Below are positions 39,564-48,198 of a stretch of 64,000 nt of DNA, one piece after another. The number at the start of each line of letters is the position of its first letter. Position 1 is the stretch's first letter. Under the pieces are notes generated by a model. That model had not been told where the DNA came from. It ran no database searches and worked only from the letters and a program-made list of their open reading frames with translations. Origin of the DNA: Vulcanimicrobiota bacterium (GTDB lineage Bacteria; Vulcanimicrobiota; Vulcanimicrobiia; Vulcanimicrobiales; Vulcanimicrobiaceae); NCBI GenBank assembly GCA_003140855.1, contig PLLF01000093.1:1-64000 (forward strand). The letters run 5' to 3'. The position numbers were made by a program, and so were the translations under genes.

Positions 39564-41072
39564 TTAGTTATTCTCCGTATAATCTACTATGCCGTCGGCG
39601 ATCGCTTGCGCCATCTTCTGCCGCCAGCTTGCCGACTGCAAGAGGGCGAGGTCGTCGGGGTTAGAAATGAAGGCCGTTTCGACCAGCGCAGCCGGCATGT
39701 TGGCATGGTTGACGACGTAGAGTTTGTCTTTGATGACGCCGTTATTCTTGAGCCCGAGTTCCGACGTTATGCGCCGGTTGACGGCTTGGGCCAGCGCGAG
39801 GTCGCTCGCCTTATAGTAAAACGTCGTCACGCCGTGCGGCCCCGAATTCACATAGCTGTTGACATGGATGCTAACCAGCAGCCGCGCGCCTCTTGAATTG
39901 GCGACGTCGTCGCGCGCCTGCAGCTCGTCGTGGGCAGAATCGTTGGGCGCAAAGACGTCGCGATCGTCATTACGCGTCATGATCACTTGCCAGCCGCGCG
40001 CGACCAAGATATCGCGAACGTGCCTAGCCATGTCGAGCGCCAAACCTTTCTCTTGCGTATCGCCGCGAACCGTGCCGGGATCGCTGCCGCCGTGACCTGG
40101 ATCGATAACGATCAATCTCGGGTTCGTGGGCACGTATTGCACGGAGGGGGAAGCCGCGGGCGTTGCAACCGCGGTTGCGTTGGAACCGAACGTGCCGAGC
40201 CCGCCGCGCGGAGCGTCCGCTAGAATCCGGGCCGAAGCGACAACGGTTATACCGTCGGCGCCGGGCGTTACGTCGACTTGGTTGGCGGCCGAAAGCGAGA
40301 GCGCCATGCGAACGGTGTCGCCGTTTTGCTGACGCACGCGTACGGATGAAACGATGTCCCCGGCATTTTGATCGATCGGCGCCGTTGTCAAACGCGCATT
40401 GTGAACGTCAATCCACCAGCGGTTATCCGGCGCGCGCAAACGGTGCCATTCGTACGATCCATCTCCAACGATGCCGATGCGAACGGTGACGCTGCCCGGT
40501 TGCGATTGCACGTCGACACCCGTAACTTGTGCCGGTTGCGGCGAGGGCTGCGGCGTCGCAAACGGCGGCGGCGTCGGCGGCGCCGAGATATCGGAGGTAG
40601 ATTCAGGCAACGGCACAGGCGTCTTCGCTGCCGGCGAAGCGGCCGGCAGCGAAGCCGCGGAGAGCGGCGGAAGCTTGAGCGCGCGCAAGACATCCTCTAT
40701 TGGAACGTAGGCATGCGCGTCGTGCATGAACGGCGCGAAAGAAGCCGGCCGCGAGACCGACCCTACCAAGTAATGCGCGTCGCCGATTGCGAAACTGATG
40801 ATGCTCGGTCCCGGAAACGTTATGAGGACGTATTGGTTATCGGGATCCCACGACAGCGACGCGCCGGCCGCCTTGATGAGTTCGTGGAAACCGGGATCGT
40901 CCGCCGACACCGCCGGTCCGCCGGTGTGCTGCAGCAACGTCGTAAAGACGATCCGCTTGCCGTTATAGATATAGGTTGTGTTCTCAGCAGCGTTCGAACG
41001 CGCCAGGCCGCAGAGCTGAAAGCTCAGTGCGAGTGCGAGAACGCTACCAATCCGAACGGCGTAACGGTTCAT
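39564..41072 (-). CDS. N-acetylmuramoyl-L-alanine amidase with Cu-amine-oxidase-N-like and AMIN-like N-terminal domains
   Basis: Signal peptide; RLIVIDPGHGGSDPGTVRG, LLVSIHVNSYVNSGPHGVTTFYY, LVETAFISNPDD. Confidence 0.92.
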   Translation of the reverse strand: MNRYAVRIGSVLALALSFQLCGLARSNAAENTTYIYNGKRIVFTTLLQHTGGPAVSADDPGFHELIKAAGASLSWDPDNQYVLITFPGPSIISFAIGDAHYLVGSVSRPASFAPFMHDAHAYVPIEDVLRALKLPPLSAASLPAASPAAKTPVPLPESTSDISAPPTPPPFATPQPSPQPAQVTGVDVQSQPGSVTVRIGIVGDGSYEWHRLRAPDNRWWIDVHNARLTTAPIDQNAGDIVSSVRVRQQNGDTVRMALSLSAANQVDVTPGADGITVVASARILADAPRGGLGTFGSNATAVATPAASPSVQYVPTNPRLIVIDPGHGGSDPGTVRGDTQEKGLALDMARHVRDILVARGWQVIMTRNDDRDVFAPNDSAHDELQARDDVANSRGARLLVSIHVNSYVNSGPHGVTTFYYKASDLALAQAVNRRITSELGLKNNGVIKDKLYVVNHANMPAALVETAFISNPDDLALLQSASWRQKMAQAIADGIVDYTENN

Positions 41073-41559
41073 CGATTTCGAAACTTCCTCCGGGCAGCGT
41101 GGCCACTTTTTTGCCCGCAATTCGCACGGCCACGCGATCGATTCCGGGCAGCGCGGTGAGTGTCCACACCAGCGACTTGAACTCGCCGCTCTCGTTCAAC
41201 GCGCCGGCGCGCCCGTCGTTGACTTCAGCGGAAAGATCGACGACTGCCGTCGTACCGTCAACGGCCGCGGAGAGCACGCGGGTTCCCGCCGGAAACCGAA
41301 TGGCCGAAAGATTGGCGGGCGGCCCTGCAACGGCCTGAGACGCCGCGTAAAGGACGAAGTACTGGAGCCGATCTGCGCCGCTCTCGCCCGGCTGCTGCGG
41401 GCGCACCGAGATGGTCCACGGTACTTCGGATTGGCCATCGACCTTCGTGTAATAGACGGTCACTTCGCCGGCCGAAGTACGATGCGACGTAAAGTACCAT
41501 GCGATCGCTGCCGCCGCAACCAGAAGCGCCAGCAGAAAAAAAACCCGCGAGTTTCTCAC
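41044..41559 (-). CDS. GerMN (sporulation/spore germination-type) domain lipoprotein-like membrane protein
   Basis: N-terminal TM; VTVYYTKVDGQ...FPAGTRVLSAAVDGTTAVVDLSAEVND...SLVWTLTALPGIDRVAVRIAGKKV; GTG start. Confidence 0.75.
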   Translation of the reverse strand: MRNSRVFFLLALLVAAAAIAWYFTSHRTSAGEVTVYYTKVDGQSEVPWTISVRPQQPGESGADRLQYFVLYAASQAVAGPPANLSAIRFPAGTRVLSAAVDGTTAVVDLSAEVNDGRAGALNESGEFKSLVWTLTALPGIDRVAVRIAGKKVATLPGGSFEIDEPLRRSDW

Positions 41560-41562
41560 GGG
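41536..41562 (-). terminator. Intrinsic-terminator-like hairpin plus T8 tract overlapping the GerMN start codon
   Basis: Minus strand CCCGTGAG-AAA-CTCGCGGG-TTTTTTTT (8-bp stem with one G-U pair, 3-nt loop, 8 T). Confidence 0.7.
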
Positions 41563-41575
41563 CGAGATTCTTCGT

Positions 41576-41601
41576 CGAAAGGGGCCTTTCGGCCCCTTTC
41601 G
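41576..41601 (-). terminator. Strong hairpin in the spoIIE-GerMN intergenic region
   Basis: Minus strand CGAAAGGGGCC-GAAA-GGCCCCTTTCG: perfect 11-bp stem with GAAA tetraloop, right after the phosphatase stop. Confidence 0.65.
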
Positions 41602-41613
41602 TTCTTTACCGAG

Positions 41614-43515
41614 CTAAGAAATATGTATCGCCAGCACCACGGCAACGCTATTCCCGCTTCCGTTATTTTTGAATTCGATGGAACGCGCCAGGCTCCGGAT
41701 CAGATGCAGTCCGCGGCCGCTTAGCGACATCGGGTCGGGGCTCGGCCCGCCGTTGCTTGCAAACGGCTTGCCTGTATCGCGGACGCGCAAAACAGCTTGC
41801 CCGTCGCGGAATTCCATACTGATTTCAGCATCGCCGGGGGTATGCTGCGCAACATTGGAAAGCAACTCGCCCAAAATCAGCTCGACGGCGGCCAAATCCG
41901 ATCCCGGCTTCGCGCGGGTAGCCAGATTCCACAACACCGCGCGGCGTACGCGATAGGCGGCGCCGCGTTCGCGCACGTTCACCTTCCACGTCTGTTCTTG
42001 CGGCGAACCGTTCATGCCGAGATTCGTGATGCCCACGAAAAGAACCGCCGAATCATCGGCGGGCTCCGCGTTAGCAAGGATCCGGTCCTTTATGTGCTCC
42101 GCAATATTTTCTGAAGGCATACTGCCGTATTCGCTCTTGACGGTCTCGATCAAATTCTCCATGCCTTTGAGATAATCGCGTTCGATTTCGATCAAGCCGT
42201 CGGTGAAACCGACTATGCCTTCGCCGATCCGCAAGTCTCTTTCAAACGTTCGAAAACTCGCGTGCGCGTCGACGCCCAGAATGAGTCCCTCTCCCGTCAG
42301 CTGTTCGACTTGCGTGCCGGAATGGACGATCAGCGGCAAGGGGTGGCCTGCAACCGCGTAGCGAGTCTTGCCGTTGCGCATGTCGATCGTCGCGAAGAAC
42401 GCCGTGACGATAACGTCTGCTTCGTCCGCGCAGAGTGCGCGGTTCGCGCGATCCAGAACGGTGGCCGGTTCGCTATGCACTCTGGCAGCGCTGCGGATAG
42501 CCTGCCGCACGGATCCCATGATCGCCGCGGCCCGCAATCCATGGCCGGCGACGTCGCCGACGCTGATCCCAACCAGCCCTTCGTCCAACTTGAAGACGTC
42601 GTACCAATCGCCGCCGATCTCGGCGGCGTGCGCCGCAGCCGCATAAGCCGTGTCGATGCGCAAACCCGGGACGCGCGGCATCTCTTGCGGCAGCAGCGCG
42701 CGCTGCAGCGTCGAGGCGATGTAGTGTTCGCGCCGGTAGGCTGAAAGCGTATCGTGGATGCGCTGAGCCATTTCGTGATAGATACGATCGAGATCGGCGA
42801 TCTCGTCGTCGCCATGCACGGGCGCAGTGGTTTGGCCGGAGCCCAAACGGTCCGCGTTCTCGGCGAGCAGCCGCAAACGCTTTGCAATATTGATGCCAAA
42901 ACGGCCGGTCGTGAATAACGTCAGAATGATTCCGGCGAAAGTCAGAATGAGCAGTATGAAACCATACGTCCGGATTTGATCGCGCAGCGCGCGAAAGCTC
43001 GAACTCGTCAGCTGACGCTCAGCTCGATCGAAACTCGCTTTCGCAAGTTGAAAGTTTGCGGTGAACGCACGCGTGGCCGGCGATGAAACCAACGCCCGGG
43101 CGCGAGCCGCATGCCCCGATTGCAGCTCGGAGAGATAGGTGTCCAGCACGCCAAAGACACGATCGACAGCCCGCATGTAGGCGGCGGCACGGACTCTTTG
43201 TGCTGGATCCTGGACCATGCGAACGAGTTCGTGCGCCTGCGCGCGCGCGCCAGCTGCTCTCACACGGTACGTTTTCAATAGAGCTTGGCTGGGGCGGGCG
43301 GTATAATCCGCGACCGCTCGATTTGCGTCTCCGAGCGTCTTGAGAATCGTGTCAGACTGATCGAGCATGCGCGAGGCCTGCTGCGTCCAAATCGTCATTT
43401 CGGCGGTGCGATCGACGAGCATCGCAACCACTGCGAGAAAGACCAGCAAAAACGCCAGCGGGACGATGCTTAAAAGAATCGCCTGCGATTGGATCTTCGA
43501 GCGTACGAGCCGCAA
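41614..43515 (-). CDS. Membrane receptor-linked SpoIIE/PP2C phosphatase fused to HATPase (RsbW-like) domain
   Basis: TM-extracellular-TM-HAMP; EIGGDWYDVFKLDEGLVGISVGDVAGHGLRAA; C-terminal ELLSNVAQHTPG...RVRDTGKPF...GRGLHLIRSL. Confidence 0.93.
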   Translation of the reverse strand: MRLVRSKIQSQAILLSIVPLAFLLVFLAVVAMLVDRTAEMTIWTQQASRMLDQSDTILKTLGDANRAVADYTARPSQALLKTYRVRAAGARAQAHELVRMVQDPAQRVRAAAYMRAVDRVFGVLDTYLSELQSGHAARARALVSSPATRAFTANFQLAKASFDRAERQLTSSSFRALRDQIRTYGFILLILTFAGIILTLFTTGRFGINIAKRLRLLAENADRLGSGQTTAPVHGDDEIADLDRIYHEMAQRIHDTLSAYRREHYIASTLQRALLPQEMPRVPGLRIDTAYAAAAHAAEIGGDWYDVFKLDEGLVGISVGDVAGHGLRAAAIMGSVRQAIRSAARVHSEPATVLDRANRALCADEADVIVTAFFATIDMRNGKTRYAVAGHPLPLIVHSGTQVEQLTGEGLILGVDAHASFRTFERDLRIGEGIVGFTDGLIEIERDYLKGMENLIETVKSEYGSMPSENIAEHIKDRILANAEPADDSAVLFVGITNLGMNGSPQEQTWKVNVRERGAAYRVRRAVLWNLATRAKPGSDLAAVELILGELLSNVAQHTPGDAEISMEFRDGQAVLRVRDTGKPFASNGGPSPDPMSLSGRGLHLIRSLARSIEFKNNGSGNSVAVVLAIHIS

Positions 43516-43557
43516 GGGCGAATGCTTCGCCGCGGGCCGGCTTTTGGCCCTAGCGCG

Positions 43558-44472
43558 CTAGCGGAGAAAGCGGGCGATCTCGGCGCCCAGGCCGGCGTTG
43601 TTCTTCACCAGCGCTATATTTGCGGCAAGGCTGCGGCCGGCCGTGAGCTGGCCGATACGCTCGAGCAGCCATGGCGTCACGGCCTTGCCGCTGATTGCCG
43701 CCGCTTCTGCTTCACGAACCGCCGTTTCGATGAAGCCCTCCATTTCCGCGCGCGGAATCTCGTCAGCGGAAGCGATTGGATTGGCGATAAGTGCCCCGCC
43801 GCTCAGCTGCAGCGCGCGCTGCGTTCGTACGAATTGCGCGATGTCTTTCGGAGAATCACAGCGCAGCGGAGCTCTCAGCCCGCTTGCGCGGCTCCAAAAC
43901 GCCGGAAACTCGTCGCTTCGATAGGCAATGACGGGAACGCCCAGCGTCTCCAGCGCTTCGAGCGTTTTCGGCAGATCGAGCAGCGCTTTGGCGCCGGAAC
44001 AAACGACCGTCACCGGCGTGTGCGCAAGTTCGTACAGGTCCGCGGAAATATCGAGCGTTCTTTCGGCGCCGCGATGCACGCCGCCGATGCCTCCGGTTGC
44101 GAAAACTTTAATTCCGGCGAGATGCGCGAGCAGCGTGGTGGCCGCCACCGTCGTCGCGCCGTCGCGGCCTGCGGCAATGGCGAACGGAAGATCGGCCCGG
44201 CTGAGCTTCAGCACGTCGGCGGCGCGGCTCATTCGCTCGAGGGCCGAGTCATCCAAACCGATTTTGACACGGCCGCCGATCACGGCGATGGTGGCAGGCG
44301 TTGCGCCGGCTTCGCGCACGGTGCGTTCGACTGCGAGCGCCGTTTCGAAGTTTTCCGGGTAGGGCATGCCGTGCGACACGATCGTACTTTCAAGCGCCAC
44401 GACGGGCGTCCCATTAGTAAGTGCGCCGGCGACCGCGTCCGCAACGTCAAAAAAATCGGCCCACGCGTTCAT
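43558..44472 (-). CDS. psuG: Pseudouridine-5'-phosphate glycosidase
   Basis: VVALESTIVSHGMPYPENFETAL, ATIAVIGGRVKIGL, FATGGIGGVHRGAE, VVCSGAKALLDLPKTLE; start in ATGA overlap with the kinase stop. Confidence 0.95.
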   Translation of the reverse strand: MNAWADFFDVADAVAGALTNGTPVVALESTIVSHGMPYPENFETALAVERTVREAGATPATIAVIGGRVKIGLDDSALERMSRAADVLKLSRADLPFAIAAGRDGATTVAATTLLAHLAGIKVFATGGIGGVHRGAERTLDISADLYELAHTPVTVVCSGAKALLDLPKTLEALETLGVPVIAYRSDEFPAFWSRASGLRAPLRCDSPKDIAQFVRTQRALQLSGGALIANPIASADEIPRAEMEGFIETAVREAEAAAISGKAVTPWLLERIGQLTAGRSLAANIALVKNNAGLGAEIARFLR

Positions 44473-45386
44473 CGCGAGCGCGCCGCCAAACGTGCGTCCA
44501 ATAGCGCCGGAGAAAGATCCGCCCGCACGCTTCGTTCCGATTCCAAAGTAAGCGCCGCGAGTTCTCCACCGGTCGTCGCGGCATCCCGTAAATCGTCGCC
44601 TGCGATGAGCCGCCATAACGTGCCGGCGATGAGCGCGTCACCCGCGCCGGTTGCCGAAGCCCGTTTTGCGGGTGAAGCGGCAATGGCCGTTACCGATGCG
44701 CGGTCGCCACACATCATGCCGCGCTCGCCGCTTGTCAGCACCACCGATTGCGCGCCGCGCATCAGCAGCGCCGCAACCAGCTCCTCACCGCAGACGTCCG
44801 ATGAGGTGCCGAGGTAAGACTGCGCTTCGCCTTCATTAATAAAGAGCACGTCCACGGCTTCCAGCCGGGGAGGCAGTTTTTGCGCCTTCGGCTCGCTCAC
44901 CGCATCGATCGCCAGTTTGTAGCGCGCGATCGACCGGCGATCGGCGCAGGCTTCCAAAATTGCGGCGGAGACGTTGCAATCGACGAATAGCCACGCGGAT
45001 CCCGCGATCGACTCCCACCGCCGATCCAGATCGGCCACTGTAAGAGTTTCGATCGCGTGCATGTCGGCGGCGCCCAGCGCCAACTCGCCGCGTTCGAGGA
45101 GGGCGACGTATTCGTCGGAAACCCCTTCAATGGTTTTCACGAGGTCGACGTTCACGCCGGACTCGCGAAGTTCGTCCAGCATCACGGCGCCCGCAACGTC
45201 GTTGCCCGTTACCGTAACGAGCGCCGTTTCGATCCGCAGCCGCGCCAAATTTTCGGAAACGTTTCGCGCGACGCCGCCGAAAAGCGGCTGCGCGCGCGCT
45301 GCCGGATTCGAAGAGCCGAAAACGATGTTGCCCTCCACGCGATAACTGCGATCGACGCATGCGCCGCCGACGCACATAACCTGCAT
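44469..45386 (-). CDS. psuK: PfkB-family carbohydrate kinase, probable pseudouridine kinase
   Basis: GGVARNVSENLARLRIETALVTVTGNDVAG, ASATGAGDALIAGTLWRL; coupled to psuG. Confidence 0.88.
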   Translation of the reverse strand: MQVMCVGGACVDRSYRVEGNIVFGSSNPAARAQPLFGGVARNVSENLARLRIETALVTVTGNDVAGAVMLDELRESGVNVDLVKTIEGVSDEYVALLERGELALGAADMHAIETLTVADLDRRWESIAGSAWLFVDCNVSAAILEACADRRSIARYKLAIDAVSEPKAQKLPPRLEAVDVLFINEGEAQSYLGTSSDVCGEELVAALLMRGAQSVVLTSGERGMMCGDRASVTAIAASPAKRASATGAGDALIAGTLWRLIAGDDLRDAATTGGELAALTLESERSVRADLSPALLDARLAARSR

Positions 45387-45422
45387 GCGAGGCGCTTCGC
45401 CCGGCGGCGCGAAGAGCCATGC

Positions 45423-46466
45423 ATGACGAAGGCCGACATCTTCAGGCTAACGCATCTTTCCAGCTGCGCCGGTTGAGCGTCTAAAATGGACGCTGCCGTC
45501 CTCGCGCAGGTCCTGCGCGAGCTGCCTCAGATCGCCGATCCGAATGTGCTGGTCGGCACCGCAACCGCCGACGATGCCGGAGTCTACCGGCTCACCGACG
45601 AGATCGCGCTCGTACAAACGGTCGATTTCTTCACACCAATTGTCGACGATCCGCGCGACTACGGACGGATTGCAGCCGCCAACGCGCTTTCGGATATTTA
45701 CGCTATGGGCGCGCGCCCGATCGCCGCACTGGCGATCGGCGCGTTTCCCGAAACGATGGATGCGCACGTCATCGCAAGTATTCTCGGGGGCGGCGCCGAG
45801 AAGGCGCGTGAAGCCGGAATCGAGATCATCGGTGGCCACACGATCAAAGACGATGAGCCGAAGTACGGGCTTGCGGTAACGGGCGTCGTGCATCCCGATC
45901 GCATCTGGCGCAACAACACCGGGAAACCCGGCGACGCTCTCGTGCTGACCAAACCGGTCGGCACCGGCATTCTTACGACCGCGCGCCGCAACGACGTGAT
46001 CGACGACGAGGCCTTGCGGCCCGCAATCGATTCGATGTTGGCGCTTAACCGCGATGCCGCGGAAATCGCGGCGCGCTTTGACGTGCACGCGGCGACCGAC
46101 GTGACCGGTTTCGGATTGATCGGTCACCTCGCCGAGATGACCTCGGGAGGAACAGGCGCGGAAATCTCCTCGCATGCCGTCGCGCAATTCGACGAAGTCG
46201 AGCGGCTCGCGCAAGCTGATGTCATTCCCAGTGGAACGCGCGCGAATTATCGTTTTGCCCTGGAGCGCGGCGTGCAGTTTTCCGAAAGCGTCGGCCTCGC
46301 ACGCCGAATGATCTTATGCGACGCTCAAACGTCGGGCGGATTGCTGCTCGCCGTGCCGCCGGATCGCTCGACCGAGCTCGTGCATGCGCTAAAAAATGCC
46401 GGGCTCGACGGCGCAAGCGAAATTGGCACGCTTACGCCCGAGCCCGTGATCCTTGTTGTCGATTAA
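45423..46466 (+). CDS. selD: Selenide, water dikinase, probable selenoprotein (UGA at 45474-45476 = Sec)
   Basis: Continuous frame MTKADIFRLTHLSSCAG-(UGA)-ASKMDAAVLAQVLRELPQIADPNVLVGTATADDAGVY...VQTVDFFTPIVDDPRDYGRIAAANALSDIYAMGARPIAALAI. Confidence 0.92.
45501..45521 (+). promoter_or_regulatory. Candidate bacterial SECIS hairpin of selD
   Basis: CTCGCGCAG-GTC-CTGCGCGAG: perfect 9-bp stem, 3-nt loop starting with G, stem starts 24 nt after the in-frame UGA. Confidence 0.65.
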
Positions 46467-46482
46467 CTAACGGGAGGGACCT

Positions 46483-48198
46483 ATGAAAAGTTCGCATCCG
46501 GCGCTTCGCATTGTTACAGTAGTGGCGCTCTCGCTGTTTTTCTGCCTTTGGTGCTTGCCCGATCTCGTTAGAGTGGCGGGCCATCCCAACGGAGAGCTCG
46601 GCTTACGAACCGACGGCCATACAGCGGAAACGGTTGTACCGGATACCCCGGCGCAACACGCCGGCATTCGCCCGGGACAACGCCTCGATCTCTCCAGATT
46701 GCCGGCGGACCGGCGCTCCTCAATCATCGGCGGATATGTGACGGCTCCGGGCGTTACCGTCACCATCGGAGTGTGGCGAGCAGGCAAATTCGCTCCCGTG
46801 ACGCTGCGTTCGATTCCCGAACAGACGGCGCCGGCATTCATCGTGATCCGCGAGATTGTCTTTCTCGTACCATTGCTAATCGGGATATTCTTGGTTCTCT
46901 TACGCCCCAGTCCGATTACGTGGGGATTCTTTCTGTTCTCCTTGGCTGCCGGCGGTGTTCCGCCGACGTCCGTCTTCTCTTCGCGCGTCATCTCGAAGTG
47001 GGATTGGTATGTCATCTGGAGCAGCATAGACGTCCTCCTCATTTCAATGCTGCCGAAAACGGGGCTCGTGTTGTTTGCGTTCAGTCTCGCTCGCCGGCCG
47101 CTCGGTCTTTGGCCGCGCGTTGCAATCGCGACCACCGCGATCGTCGGCGTGATCGAGGCAGTGCCTGCGTTCCTGTTTCCGGACACTGCCTTAAATGGCT
47201 GGCCCACGCTCAACGTCGCGGGCGACCTGCTTGCCGCCGCGATCGCGCTGGGCGGACTCCTTTACGCTTACGCGCACGTCGCGATCCGTTTGCGCCAGCG
47301 GCTGCACTGGATCGCTGCCGGTTTTGTTTTCTGGATCGTCATCGACGTGGCCGACGCGCTCCTTTGGCCCGGTTACGAGCCCTACTGGGTGCACACTGCG
47401 ATGGATGCCTCGCAAGTGATCTTCCCGCTTACCGTCGCCTATGCGATCTTCCGCGAGCGCGTCGTCGATATTAACTTCGTCGTGAGCCGCACGGTGGCGT
47501 ACGGATTGCTGACGACCATCATCGTCGGCGTCTTCGCGCTCATCGACCTGTTCTTGTCGCGCACGATGGAAGCCCGGTTCAGTCTTCCTGTCGATATCGT
47601 GGTCGCGCTGGTTCTCGGTTTCTTCTTCCATGGGATGCGCCGCCGCATCGACGACGGAGTGGATCGCGTGATCTTTCGGAAACGGCACTTCGCCGAGATG
47701 CGCCTTGCAAAAGCTGCAAGAGCCGTCGTGCACGTGGACGACTCGAGCGCGATTGCCGATTACCTCACGCGGTTGCCGGCCGAAGTTTTGGACCTTACGG
47801 GAGCTGCGCTCTACATGCGCCGCGGCGGCGGGTTCGCGCTGGAACGCTGCGCGGGCTGGAAACACGAGCCCACCGCGGTGCTCGCTACGTCGGATCCGCT
47901 GGTTGCGTTCATCAGCGCCGAATTAGGTTGCGTCCGCGTAGGCGACGTGCCGATGCGCGAAGCACCGCCCGATCGTCACGATGCCGCCGTCCTTGCAATT
48001 CCACTCGTCTTCCGCCGGGAACTTGCGGGCTTCGCGCTCTATGGAGCTCACGAGGACGGCGCCGACTTGGACGCCGACGACGAGCGGGCGCTCTTGCCGC
48101 TCGTCAATAACGCGGCGGTGACGTACGACCACATCGAAGCGCAAGCTCTGCGCGAGGAGAATCGCCAGTTAAGGTCCTTACAGGTGGTGGTTTCATGA
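46483..48198 (+). CDS. PDZ-multi-TM-GAF-like receptor protein without recognisable kinase domain (copy 1)
   Basis: DTPAQHAGIRPGQRLDLSRLP (PDZ-like), multiple TM helices, [21 protein letters not shown]-terminal GAF-like region ending QALREENRQLRSLQ. Confidence 0.75.
   Translation: MKSSHPALRIVTVVALSLFFCLWCLPDLVRVAGHPNGELGLRTDGHTAETVVPDTPAQHAGIRPGQRLDLSRLPADRRSSIIGGYVTAPGVTVTIGVWRAGKFAPVTLRSIPEQTAPAFIVIREIVFLVPLLIGIFLVLLRPSPITWGFFLFSLAAGGVPPTSVFSSRVISKWDWYVIWSSIDVLLISMLPKTGLVLFAFSLARRPLGLWPRVAIATTAIVGVIEAVPAFLFPDTALNGWPTLNVAGDLLAAAIALGGLLYAYAHVAIRLRQRLHWIAAGFVFWIVIDVADALLWPGYEPYWVHTAMDASQVIFPLTVAYAIFRERVVDINFVVSRTVAYGLLTTIIVGVFALIDLFLSRTMEARFSLPVDIVVALVLGFFFHGMRRRIDDGVDRVIFRKRHFAEMRLAKAARAVVHVDDSSAIADYLTRLPAEVLDLTGAALYMRRGGGFALERCAGWKHEPTAVLATSDPLVAFISAELGCVRVGDVPMREAPPDRHDAAVLAIPLVFRRELAGFALYGAHEDGADLDADDERALLPLVNNAAVTYDHIEAQALREENRQLRSLQVVVS

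Noticed and set aside
43489-44817. Plus-strand 442-aa ORF
   Set aside because: Antisense to psuG/psuK, which have clear family motifs on the other strand.
45057-45476. Plus-strand 139-aa ORF ending at TGA 45476
   Set aside because: Mostly antisense to psuK; only its last 17 codons (from ATG 45423) are meaningful, as the N-terminus of selD, and the TGA is read here as Sec rather than stop.
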